The notes under the pieces are model-generated. The model was given only the letters and a program-made list of their open reading frames with translations. It was not told the DNA's origin and did not search any database. DNA of 64,000 nucleotides from Trichopria drosophilae (taxonomy: Eukaryota; Arthropoda; Insecta; Hymenoptera; Diapriidae). Where the stretch lies: assembly GCA_030407085.1 (NCBI GenBank), contig CM059584.1, forward strand, positions 92,604,501-92,668,500, written 5' to 3'. Position numbers and translations under genes: made by a program. Each line of letters begins with the position of its first letter. The stretch's first letter is position 1. Below, in pieces: positions 55,359 through 64,000 of this stretch.

Positions 55359-55939
55359 GTCGTTAAGGTTAATCTAAAATTAAAAGGCAAAGTAAATTAA
55401 CAAATGATTAATTTATGGCAGCGTGTTGAATTGTCGGGTAAATTACTCGTGTAAGACGCGTGGCGCTATTTTTAGTTATTTACAGGCGGAAAGGGTGCGA
55501 TTTATTGTATAATGGCTGCTTTTTCGCGACCAAAATTTTTGGCTGGTCGTCCACTGCCCAGCGCACTGAAGCGGGCTTTGTAGTTTTCTCGTGAAAACTC
55601 CGCGCCAGGTGGACGACACTTTTTTGCTAGCTGGCAAACTCCCGGTAGGGCACGAACTCGCCCAGAGGAGGTCGGCTCCTGCCTCCTCCCGCGCCTGAAA
55701 ATAAAGGATCGCGAAATTCCTTTGGCGGCACCGCACACCGCCCGCACAAGCTACGACAGGGGGTGTAGGAAGGAAGACGATAATGATAATTTATTAGTTT
55801 AAAAAAAGGATATGGGGCCCTCGGCCCGTCTCAATTTATTGTATAATATTTCCAGGTGTGGCCCACGGCCGACTTACAATTTTTTTTTCAGCTTCGTACA
55901 AGGTGGTTGGCGTTTCGCCCGCTTGCTCTCGGATTTGGC

Positions 55940-56035
55940 GTCTCGTCCTCGGTTCGACGGCCGGTCTCGTCCACGGCTTGACGGCAGGTCTCGTCCTCGC
56001 TTTGACGGCAGACTTCGTCCTCGGGTTTTCCGATT
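55940..56035 (+). repeat. Minisatellite, 24-27-bp unit, about four copies
   Basis: Units share TCTCGTCC.CG..TTGACGGC. The in-frame translation on either strand looks repetitive only because the DNA is. Confidence 0.75.
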
Positions 56036-56112
56036 ATACGGCTCGTTTTTCTCTAATGGCCACTTACTCACTCGGTCCGCTCTGCTCGGAGGGTTACTCG
56101 CTACGTTTTAGC

Positions 56113-56222
56113 TAGGTCCTTCCTGCTCCAAGGTTGCCTCGATAACTAATCTACGTCCTTTCCACTCGAAGGTTTACTCGGTACTCTCTACGTCCTTCCT
56201 ACTTGAAGGTTTAATCGGTACT
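56113..56222 (+). repeat. Minisatellite, 37-39-bp unit, three copies
   Basis: Units start CTAGGTCCTTCC (56113), CTACGTCCTTTCC (56152) and CTACGTCCTTCC (56189). Confidence 0.75.
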
Positions 56223-56559
56223 GGTCTGCGGCGCTCTCGGCTGCCGCGCATCTCCGAGCGCCGTTGCCGGCGGCGCTCGGGCATTTTCGGGGCCGTTCGT
56301 TCCTGTAACGATCCTACTATCGATCGATTCGAATTGATGTATCACGACTCCTGGACAACGTAACGCCCCGTTACAATTGTTTATCATCGCACCGTAGAAT
56401 TCAGATGTGCTCAAGACTCCGACTCGAATAGACCGTGAATAAATTTCGAGAATAAATTTTTGTAACCATTATTTTGCTTATTTCTGTATTTCTTAAAAAA
56501 AAAAAACTTAAGTTAAAATAAACAAACTTGTTCTCTCTTGCTGATCCATGCTGTTTTAT

Positions 56560-57180
56560 TACAACAGTATCGCTCCGCGTCTTTAGTATACCATAAGTTA
56601 AACGAAGAATCGATAAGTTATAATGTAACCGCCGGAGTTCTGCAGGGTCCAATTTTAAGCCCTTTACTGTTTATTTTGCATTTGTCGGATATAGTTACCT
56701 TTTTTCGTGATAAAGGTGTACGCGGGGTGGATGTCACCAGAAATATGGATCTACTCCTGCTTCTTTATGCCGATGACCTCGCCATATTTGCATATTCGCC
56801 TCCTGATCTTTATTCTAGGCTGAGAATCCTCTCTCAGCGTATTGCTCTGAAAACCGTCTTGTTTCAGGCGAGCCGACCGCTTGACCGATACTCAAGAGGC
56901 TTCCGCTTCGATGCCACTCCGGTTGAGATTACGAACATCTATAGATTTTTGTGTGTACTTTTTCCTCTTCAGGGTCCGGCTTTCAGCCCACCGAGGATGC
57001 AATTGTTCGAACTTCGGCCGCAACATCAGCGGTGTTAGCGTTAATTAACTCTGCAAAAATCGATGCATGGAACGCATGCATATGGCACTGGAAACTGTAC
57101 AGCCATAGTCAATTCGGATCTCCTGTATGCTGCTCATTTTTCAAAAGGAGGCTCCACCTGCCGAGAAATACTCCAGCCTA
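56560..57180 (+). pseudogene. LINE reverse transcriptase fragment (YADD region and thumb)
   Basis: The frame from 56538 reads SYNVTAGVLQGPILSPLLFI, the LINE motif B/4 block GVLQGxILSPLLF, followed by VTFFRDKGVRGVDV and LLLLYADDLAIFAYSP with the catalytic YADD at 56766-56777. After frame changes near 56850 and 57000 it continues VLALINSAKIDAWNACI and FFKRRLHLPRNTPAYL, the conserved region after the thumb. It has no endonuclease. Its style fits the LINE family of the RT scrap at 30-240. It ends at a junction near 57180 with a different sequence. Confidence 0.8.
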
Positions 57181-57636
57181 TTTAACAACTTTTATATCAA
57201 AGCATCTTTCAATAATCATAGTATGGCTTGCAAAAGAAAACTATTAAATCTAGAGATTAGAGATGTACACTTCATGATTAATGACATTAGAACATCACGA
57301 AATCAGTTATTATTTAAAATTGTTACTCAATTACCACAGCATATTTATAATAATTTTTTCTTTTTCGAAAACCTTCAATTTAACAAAATTTTTATAAAAA
57401 CCCGTCATAGACTTGTAAACAAATTATACAGACTAACTAAACACTTTTCTGTCATTGAAACGAACGAAAACTCTTTGGTAACACAGAATTCTTGGCTGAA
57501 GAATTTAACCAATACTACCATACCGATCGATGTGCAAAATATTATCGCCTTAGGCGACAAATTTGCATTTGAGATTTGTGACAAAAAAGATTTGCCCTTG
57601 CATAACATCATTGCTAGTATCGAATCGGGAGTTTAA
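57181..57636 (+). pseudogene. Penelope-like or other RT-element N-terminal region fragment
   Basis: A frame of about 150 codons reads ACKRKLLNLEIRDVHFMI, FNKIFIKTRHRLVNKLYRL, SWLKNLTNTTIPIDVQNIIA, LGDKFAFEI and PLHNIIASIE. The block NLTxxxxxxxxxxxxLSLGxKFAxxxxxxPxxxIIAxIE is one I associate with the region just upstream of the RT in Penelope-like elements, but I cannot exclude another retroelement type. It is intact as an ORF, ends at a stop at 57634, and has no RT downstream. Confidence 0.4.
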
Positions 57637-57637
57637 C

Positions 57638-57910
57638 GTCTTTGCACTCGATTTTTAATATTTCATTCATTTTGTTCAATAGTTTAAGGCATTCTAAAGA
57701 GATTCTAGATGGTGTTATTCTGGCGCCATACTATTAAGTATATTTTTTTAATCGACTTTTAAGGAGAACGCGGAACGGGAGATAGGAGGCTCTCTGAAAT
57801 GTAGCCATTTAAACGTATTTGCACTCGATTTTTAATATTTCATTAATTTTGTTGAAAAGCTTAAGGCGTTCTAAAGAGGTTCTAGATGGTTTTATTCTGG
57901 CGCCATACTA
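57638..57910 (+). repeat. Direct repeat, about 100 bp, two copies 174 bp apart
   Basis: GCACTCGATTTTTAATATTT through TTATTCTGGCGCCATACTA occurs at 57643-57735 and again at 57817-57910 with few differences. The first copy starts within a few bases of the stop of the preceding ORF, so it may be 3' untranslated sequence of that element. Confidence 0.8.
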
Positions 57911-58568
57911 ATAAATATATAAATATATGAAAAGGCCCCTTATTTCATCAACATTCATGAAAGATCAAAATCAATGTATTATCTTATAGTATGAGGTATT
58001 ATAAAAGAGATCCCAAAAAGATTTTGAAAAATTTATTAAATTAAAAAAGTTATAAACAATTTAAGTTTTATGCATCATATTTTTAAAAAAATTCGCAGTT
58101 GTAAGGGATTATATAAAAAACGTATATAAATACCGGGATTTTATCAAAAAATGTTTTTACTTTCAAGTACTAAATAGCAATTTAAAAATTTTCATTTTTT
58201 AATGCAAAATTCTACAGTTTTTTATAAACAAATAGAGATATTTTATTATTCCAAATCGCAAAATACATTATTTCTTTTACATTTCATTTAGTCATACATT
58301 CAAGATGAAGTACGAAGAAACAAATTTTGGTAATCTCTATTAACGAGAAAATGACAGGGGTTTTTGTTGCGCGCAACGCGGCTGCATAGTCTGTACTGCG
58401 CCGCGCCACGCAGCTCGCCTAGCGGCTCTACCACGGTCTTTGGAAAAGTCAAAATAACTTAAAATACATATCGCACAATAAATATCTTTATTTTTTAACT
58501 TCTTTGATTTTTAAACGTTGTTAACAATCACAAGATTATCATTAGAGAACATTATACATTCAACTTTA
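57911..58568. other. AT-rich, nothing recognised
   Basis: I see no feature beyond a GC-richer patch at 58370-58440. Confidence 0.5.
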
Positions 58569-59349
58569 TTAGATGACGAAGTAGTAAAAAAAATGAAATT
58601 GCCTTGTATTTTTAATGGTTTGTGCTTTCGAAAACCGAGATTTTAATGATTTGTCATGAGCCGCATGTTCTTCATTCGTACAGAAAGAAAAATTAATATT
58701 TTTAAAAAATGATTTTGCCCAATTGAACACTTTTTCTGTCGTAGAAAATGGATCTTCACATCTTTGTAAAGAGGCTTTATATGCTAGGCGTTTAACCGTG
58801 ACCCCCAGGCCATCGCAAGCTCATTTCCCATGCGACGTTGCAAAAAAGTTCCATTCTGCTTGTACCTTATGATCTTTGATATGATTAGGCAAATTTGCTA
58901 TGTTAAATCTATTTTTATACTGCGATGCAGCACCGTCTGAGAAATAATAAATCTTTTTTACATTGTCTTCTCCAAAAAAACTTTTCAAGTGATTAATCAT
59001 TTTTCTGTTAAATAAATTTACAGCACTGGCGTCATGAAGAACTTTTTCCGATATCGTTACATAATTTAAGTGTTTTATTTTATTATTTTCTTTGTAATAT
59101 ATTACGTATGGATGAACGGTTACTTGAAAAGATGACCAGTGGTAAGACTGAATGGCATTTTGTACGCGACACATATAATATAAGTCCAAACATGCGACAA
59201 ATTCTCCATCACACAAGTTAGCCTTTCGGAAATTAAAATAAGCTGCTTGACTTTTGACAAGAAAATCGTGTTTTAAAAGAAGTGAATAATCGGCGCATAA
59301 ATTTTCCAAGAACTCTGTAACAGGCTCCATTTTGTTTACAATTTCACAC

Positions 59350-59809
59350 CTGAATAATTGGAAAATAAAAATGAAAGAAATTAATAAATATAATAATATA
59401 ATAATATAATAATATAATAATAATATAATAATTACATTTGCATGTGAATATTTAAAAAGGTCAATGATTAAAAAAGTGTAATTAAATGTAGCATAGTTTC
59501 CACATAGTAGAAAATTACTATTACGATCTGAAAGATAAATATTTTTCAATTATCAGAATGTCTTGTCAAATTATTTTAAAAAATCATTCCTTTTCTATTT
59601 AAATTCATTTTTTTTGTAAAAATTGAAATATTAGATCTTTAGATTCTGAAAATCCAATTAAAGAGAATAATATACTTCTTAAGTAATAATTCCATTAAAT
59701 AACTTTTAAACTAAATAGATTGAAGTTTTTAAATAATAAAAATCCATTCTTTAAGAGGGAACCATATTACTATTAGAACAGAACTTCCTTTAGAAGGAAA
59801 CAAAAATAC
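59350..59809 (-). other. Intron of the FFATSHGK-family gene
   Basis: On the minus strand the donor is CAG/GTATTTTTG and the acceptor TTATTTTCCAATTATTCAG/GTG. Removing 460 bases joins two exons in phase (GGC AG/G TGT). A TAA microsatellite (59388-59437) lies within. Confidence 0.65.
59388..59437 (+). repeat. TAA-type microsatellite
   Basis: A run of ATAATAT units of mixed phase, about 50 bases. Confidence 0.85.
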
Positions 59810-60084
59810 CTGCCAGTTGTTGTCCAGTGAGTAAAATTAATTTCTCTAACTTGATTGGCTTCAAAAATAGTCTTCAGGTTTGCAGAAATTGCGTCCACTC
59901 CAGGGCATTCGTAACATTTTGAAAAAAAAACATTGCATTGTATAAATGTTTAAGATCGTTTAACAATAATCTTTTTTGTTTTAACTGGCGTACGCCATTT
60001 TCAACAATCGATATACAATCTTTAACACCGGGCATTATTCGACTGACGTCATCGGAAAGATAAAAATCATTTTCCTATTATAGT

Positions 60085-60728
60085 ATTTGCGTGTGCAAAG
60101 TACCACTTTCCCACACTTTACTGATCTGATAATTTAGCGTGCGGTAAAGAAAATTTGCGTGCGGTAATGAAGTTTTGCGTGCGGTAAAGTAGCGATATAG
60201 GTATACAGACATGTAGAATAGACCTGTCAAAACTTTCATTTGTTTTACTTTTCAATCGCTGTTCTTCAGTACTGAAAACGATAGGTGTAGGTTAATTCTA
60301 TCTAAAATAGTAATGTAATTGAAAATGTCGCAAATGCGAATTCGAATAACAATTTCTATTTATTAAAATTTGTTCAAATTATTAATTGCATTGTAACAAT
60401 TAATATTCATAACAATTAACAGTAATACAATAATAAATCATGTATTATATATATATATTTCTAAGTTTAGTCTATTTATTACAAAAACATTTACAAATAG
60501 TGTTTTGGGTCAGGGGGGCTCCGCCCCCCCGAACCCCCCCTCTCCGCGGCCCTTGCACCCGCACTTTAAATGTTGTATATATGTATCGAACTTTGCGCAC
60601 TTAATAGGAAAAATAGTATACGATACTCGTGCGCTGCGTAGGTGTTCACACACTCGCTTCGCTCGGGTGACAAACTTCGCTCGTGTGGGAAATACCTACT
60701 TTGCGCACTCGTATCGTAATGTACTATT
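60085..60728. mobile_element. 640-bp non-autonomous TIR element inside the FFATSHGK-family gene
   Basis: The left end (TATTATAGTATTTGCGTGTG, with AAAGTACCACTTTCCCACAC) and the right end read in reverse (AATAGTACATTACGATACGA, with GTGCGCAAAGTAGGTATTTC and CCACAC) are related inverted repeats. A third copy of the end in direct orientation lies at 60613-60660, producing an internal palindrome 60610-60730. Three tandem copies of TTTGCGTGCGGTAAWGAA occur at 60137-60195. TA flanks both ends. It contains a G/C-rich hairpin (GGGGGGCTCCGCCCCCC) at 60514-60530. There is no coding capacity. Confidence 0.65.
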
Positions 60729-61330
60729 ACCAAACTAATTGTTGCGTTAGGCAAACGTGTACCGCTGTTCTTTGGTTCCAGGCGTGTTGCAGATCCATTT
60801 TTCCGCAATTTTCTTGCTTGACGTTCCATTCGACGAGAAACATTAAAAACTTGCTGAATTTTGCGATTGGTCTAATCATCTGGAATCGTTGTTAATAAAT
60901 GCAGTATTTCTGACCTTTTGGTTTGTTTCGACATTGATATTTTCAAATCTTCGATCCAATTATATTTCGAATTATTATTGGAAGTATCTGTTAGTGTACT
61001 TGATATTTTGTCCATTGATTTTTTCAAATTACATTTTTCTTCAACAGACATTCTAGATGTGCGTCTAATTTTAAGTGAAGGTTCTCCAAAGTCCTTGAGT
61101 AATTTATTTACTTTTTCAATTTTAATACAATCATCTGCAGCTTTACACTGATAATCTGGATCCAAAGTATCAATTTGTTTCGAATCAAGAGAATCGGAAT
61201 CATAATCATCTGATTGCGCATCAACATTGTTGTCACTTTTTTCATTAAAAACTTTTTCTACATTCTCAGCCGGTTATCCGTACAGTACAAAAGTTTTGCA
61301 GCTTTTACAAATATATTTTCCCACAAAGGG

Positions 61331-61824
61331 CATAGGGGGTTAACTATACAAAAAATGCCCCCACAGCTCTGTCACCCGAACTGGGTCCATATATTGCTAC
61401 CTCGATGACTACAAATTTCTGAAAGTATGAACTCAAAATTCGCTTTTTCGAAAAAGTTATGGAGGGGGGCAGAAAAATAAAAAAACTAATTTTTCTCGAA
61501 AACTACTGGATCGATTTTAATGAACTTGAAATATGTTAGAAACGTAGGTAAGACAATTGGAGAGAAAAAATATGATTTTTTTTTTTTAATAAGTAAAAAA
61601 CTGATTTGAAATTTTCAACATTTTTTTTTTGGCATAATTTTTGATGTGACCACCTTCATCTTTTTTCTTGAGGTACCTTACAATGTCCCCTTTCATATAT
61701 ATTTTTTTCAAATTTTTAAAAAATATAGTTTTTGAATAAAAAATCGTAAACCATGGTCGTCCTGCTTGACTTGCACATTCGCACACGCGCTCGCGCGCAC
61801 GCATGCATACATATATATATGTAT
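61331..61824. other. Unassigned
   Basis: The stretch is AT-rich with T-runs. The tract ends in a CG/CA and AT simple repeat at 61786-61822. Confidence 0.4.
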
Positions 61825-61825
61825 A

Positions 61826-62060
61826 ATACAGGGTACACAATTTAAAACTACTACCCGGAAATCTGAGAATGAATGCTGTTTAGAAAAAAAAGTTTAAATA
61901 GAAAAGTTTTTGGATTCCGAGGGGGACATCCAATAGTGACCTTGACGTTGACCTTTAAGGTCATTTCAGTATGAAGCCTCTTTTTAATGAGACCCCTTAT
62001 TTTTTCACTCCGGAAATGGAAAAAGCGGAATTTACGTCCGAATACGATCTTGTCTTAGGA
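61826..62060 (+). mobile_element. One-ended fragment of a GACCTTGAAGGT-type foldback family
   Basis: The fragment starts ATACAGGGTACACAATTTAA and carries GTGACCTTGACGTTGACCTT and AAGGTCATTTCA, then GGAAAAAGCGGAATTTACGT, parallel to the left arm of the element at 30022-31198 (CAGGGTAACCC, GGTGACCTCGATGTTAACCT, GGAAAGAGCGGGAAATTTTA). The opposite arm is missing. Confidence 0.65.
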
Positions 62061-62220
62061 CCCAGGTCCCATGGTGGGGTTCTATAATTCTTTTTCTTTA
62101 TGTCCGTTAGTTTGGACCTCCCCGTCGGCCAGCATTCAGCATGGTTGAACCTGATCTGATATAGCCCGAGCGGATCGTTAGCCGTAACACCCCCACCACG
62201 TGAAGGTGGACAAATGAGGG
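62061..62220. other. Unidentified repeat-like leader before the minisatellite
   Basis: GC-rich sequence with a short minus-strand frame (NDPLGLYQIRFNHAECWPTG) that looks repeat-derived; I cannot name it. Confidence 0.3.
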
Positions 62221-63026
62221 CACCCAGCCAATTAAGGCAAGATAGACGAGTCACCCAGCCAGTTAAGGCAAGATAGACGAGTCACCCAGCCAGTTAAGGC
62301 ATGATAGACGAGTCACCCAGCCATTTAAGGCAAGATGGAGGAGTCACCCAGCCAATTAAGGCAAGATGGAGGAATCACCCAGCCAGTTAAGGCAAGATGG
62401 AGGAATCACCCAGCCAGTTAAGGCAAGATGGAGGAGTCACCCAGCCATTTAAGGCAAGACGGAGGAGTCACCCAGCCGGTTAAGGCAAGCTAGAGGAGTC
62501 ACCCAGCCATTTAAGGCAAGATGGAGGAGTCACCCAACCAGTTAAGGCAAGCTAGAGGAGTCACCCAGCCATTTAAGGCAAGATGGAGGAGTCACCCAGC
62601 CAGTTAAGGCAAGATGGAGGATTCACCCAGCCAGTTAAGGCAAGATGGAGGAATCACCCAGCCAGTTAAGGCAAGATGGAGGAGTCACCCAGCCAGTTAA
62701 GGCAAGATGGAGGAGTCACCCAGCCAGTTAAGGCAAGCTAGAGGAGTCACCCAGCCATTTAAGGCAAGATGGAGGAGTCACCCAGCCAATTAAGGCAAGA
62801 TGGAGGAATCACCCAGCCAGTTAAGGCAAGATGGAGGAATCACCCAGCCAGTTAAGGCAAGATGGAGGAGTCACCCAGCCATTTAAGGCAAGACGGAGGA
62901 GTCACCCAGCCAGTTAAGGCAAGATGGAGGAATCACCCAGCCAGTTAAGGCAAGATGGAGGAATCACCCAGCCTGTTAAGGCAAGATGGAGGAGTCACCC
63001 ATACAATTAAAGCAAGATATATTATC
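62221..63026 (+). repeat. Minisatellite, exact 31-bp period, 26 units
   Basis: Units of 31 bases (CACCCAGCCAGTTAAGGCAA plus GATGGAGGAGT or variants) start at 62221 and repeat without an indel to the 26th at 62996. Variants affect CCAGTT/CCATTT/CCAATT and the tail GATAGACGA/GATGGAGGA/GCTAGAGGA. The last unit is diverged and ends in a perfect palindrome GCAAGATATATTATCTTGC at 63012-63030. Confidence 0.95.
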
Positions 63027-63056
63027 TTGCCTCTCGCTCACTGATGCTACAATTGT

Positions 63057-64000
63057 TCAGTCTTCATCGCTATCAGATTCGATTACTGGTACAATTTTAG
63101 TTGTGGTGAATATGTCAGTTAATATCTCAGCTGGTTTGAAAATTCTTGATAAATAACGCGCATGTGATAAATAATATATAACAGCCGCACTGTGGGAACA
63201 ACAGCCAACAGTTCTATTTCCATTGGCACATTTACATGTGTATTCTGTAATTCCAGAATGTCCAATAGTGTCAGGTTCGTATTTAATAAAACACCTATAG
63301 GTTTGACGAGAAATGTGACGGGACGGAACTCTAATTTTTAAAGTCGTTGAATCATCTTTAACAAATTCCATTTTTAGATTGCCATCTTTGTCAAGCATTT
63401 CTGCTAAATAGGAAACAGCCTGAGCAAGTTGATAGGTACCAGTGAATAAAATTTTCAAATCATTTGTTGTTAATTCCGGAAAATCATTAAGATCATCTGA
63501 GGAGATAGTTCCAAACGGAAGTTTACGACGTAGCCATCCTGCTTCTTCTACTTTATCAGCCAAAGAAAACTTCACATTTTGTTGAGTTTGCATCTTTTGA
63601 AGAATATCATCGAAGTTATCTACATCAGAATGTAATCTTTTTCCGAAAATATTATTAAGAAAACATGCAATTCTGAAGTATGATCCAACTTTTGGTAATA
63701 ACTTATTATCGATTTTATGATTAAGAAGAAGATATTTTTGCTTGATGACACCGTGAACGGATTCTACAGCCCACCGAATTTGCGTAACAAAGCGAGAATT
63801 ATTTGATTCTTCTGCAGTTAATTGTTTCCTTTTTCCTTTTAAGGCAGGCATCAAAACTCGAAATTTTTTTTCTTCCAACTTTTCTTTTACGTCACGAAAT
63901 CCACGGTCAAGAACCAAAATATCACCTTCATTAACCAGCTTAGATAAACCTTCAGGATTTTCGAGAATTGTTTCCAAAATCTGGGCATCATTTTGATTCG
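63057..64000 (-). CDS. DDE transposase with C-terminal SWIM zinc finger, 5' end beyond window
   Basis: An uninterrupted minus-strand frame of 314 codons runs from the window edge to the stop at 63057. At its visible start it reads NQNDAQILETILEN and GDILVLDRGFRDV, the block around the second catalytic Asp of DDE_Tnp_4-type transposases, with the DRGF signature. QIRWAVESVHGVIKQKY supplies the catalytic Glu. The middle part is rich in charged residues. A C-terminal YTCKCANGNRTVGCCSHSAA has the CxC...CxH pattern of a SWIM zinc finger. It ends in an acidic tail ESDSDED. The N terminus with the first Asp lies outside the window. No frame break is visible, so it may be a recent transposon or a domesticated transposase. 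The stop is 27 bases from a palindrome at the edge of a minisatellite. Confidence 0.8.
   Translation of the reverse strand, partial: NQNDAQILETILENPEGLSKLVNEGDILVLDRGFRDVKEKLEEKKFRVLMPALKGKRKQLTAEESNNSRFVTQIRWAVESVHGVIKQKYLLLNHKIDNKLLPKVGSYFRIACFLNNIFGKRLHSDVDNFDDILQKMQTQQNVKFSLADKVEEAGWLRRKLPFGTISSDDLNDFPELTTNDLKILFTGTYQLAQAVSYLAEMLDKDGNLKMEFVKDDSTTLKIRVPSRHISRQTYRCFIKYEPDTIGHSGITEYTCKCANGNRTVGCCSHSAAVIYYLSHARYLSRIFKPAEILTDIFTTTKIVPVIESDSDED

Larger units (their letters stand above)
55430..56375 (-). mobile_element. LTR-like repeat, long copy with internal minisatellites
   Basis: On the minus strand the element starts TGTAACGGGGCGTTAC at 56375 and shares two blocks with the short copy at 28143-28410 (around 56270-56350 and 55545-55612). 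Between them are two tandem arrays: a roughly 24-27-base unit (TCTCGTCCTCGCTTTGACGG-like, four copies, 55940-56035) and a 37-39-base unit (CTACGTCCTTCCTACTTGAA-like, three copies, 56113-56222). The inner end near 55430 is uncertain. Confidence 0.55.
58569..61330 (-). pseudogene. Transposon-type gene of the FFATSHGK family, spliced but broken copy
   Basis: The minus strand carries most of this gene. The N-terminal exon has ICKSCKTF, a TAA near 61275, an acidic part, KINKLLKDFGEPSL-like and IRRTSRMSVEEKC, then KTKRSEILHLLTTIPDD, a second stop, and VFNVSRRMERQARKLRKNG. A foreign element (60085-60728) interrupts it after ATISLV. It resumes DFYLSDDVSRIMPGVKD and KQKRLLLNDLKHLYNAM, then a deletion of about 100 residues and a shift lead to CYECPGVDAISANLKTIF. 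A GT-AG intron (59809-59350) joins TTTG to RCEIVNKMEPVTEFL. The last exon has ACLDLYYMCR, QSYHWSSFQVTVHPYVIYY, YYFSDGAASQYKNRFN and WNFFATSHGK, a TGA at 58821, then CDGLGVTVKR to the stop at 58569. Asp residues in ACLDL, FSDG and CDG could form a DDE-like set; this is my inference. Confidence 0.65.

Noticed and set aside
55502..56111. Arg/Gly/Ser-rich frames on both strands at 55.5-56.1 kb
   Set aside because: They follow the minisatellite periodicity of an LTR-like repeat; no protein family seen.
60505..60738. 77-codon plus-strand Pro-rich ORF
   Set aside because: It spans the GC-rich hairpin and palindrome of the inserted TIR element.
62221..63026. 31-bp array considered as a CRISPR array
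   Set aside because: There are no unique spacers; the whole unit repeats head to tail in a eukaryotic context, so it is a minisatellite.

Overview
This is eukaryotic DNA, almost certainly from an insect and probably a hymenopteran such as an ant. The signs are AT-rich, intron-bearing, gene-poor sequence packed with decayed transposable elements typical of insects: R1-clade LINEs, BEL/Pao, Ty3/gypsy with an envelope-bearing member, Ty1/copia, Tc1/mariner relatives, tRNA-derived SINEs and foldback elements. The species call is inference; no rRNA, mitochondrial or diagnostic host gene settles it. I found no bacterial-style operon, CRISPR array or convincing functional tRNA.

Layout. 0-8 kb: fragments of a LINE and a BEL/Pao element, then one likely host exon (RSRC2-like, minus strand, 1143-1974), two pieces of an R1-clade LINE and a full-length SINE with a 15-bp target duplication. 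8-18 kb: AT-rich sequence, an internally deleted BEL/Pao element (11.1-14.8 kb), a 138-bp tandem repeat, a 345-bp foldback element and a 90-bp TTAA-bounded element. 18-23 kb: a degenerate Ty3/gypsy element with a solo LTR of another family inserted in its coding tandem repeats. 23-35 kb: another solo LTR, several large palindromic elements, and a mariner-superfamily transposon with about 400-bp terminal inverted repeats, its own broken transposase and a nested palindrome. 36-45 kb: a duplicated segment of about 800 bp, BEL fragments, a second SINE copy and an R1-clade LINE set between CA microsatellites. 46-56 kb: satellite-like units, half of an unnamed transposon-type gene, a copia integrase scrap joined to an envelope-gene scrap, then a minus-strand gypsy element with its LTR. 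56-64 kb: LINE and Penelope-like scraps, a spliced but broken second copy of the unnamed transposon-type gene (itself interrupted by an insertion), a 26-copy 31-bp minisatellite, and the best-preserved gene here: an intact, window-truncated DDE transposase with a SWIM zinc finger.

How the parts relate. There is no pathway here. The window reads as a nested record of insertions: LTR into gypsy, palindrome into mariner, mariner into an LTR-like remnant, and a TIR element into a transposon gene. The most distinctive signals are (i) R1-clade LINE copies ending in or flanked by CA microsatellites, (ii) foldback elements with many exact TCAAGGTCA sites, the nuclear-receptor extended half-site, (iii) a tRNA-headed SINE family with two copies, and (iv) the two halves of a conserved, poorly characterised transposon protein with FSDG/QYKN and FFATSHGK motifs. 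Most coding frames carry stops or frameshifts, and family names come from motif recognition alone, without database searches.
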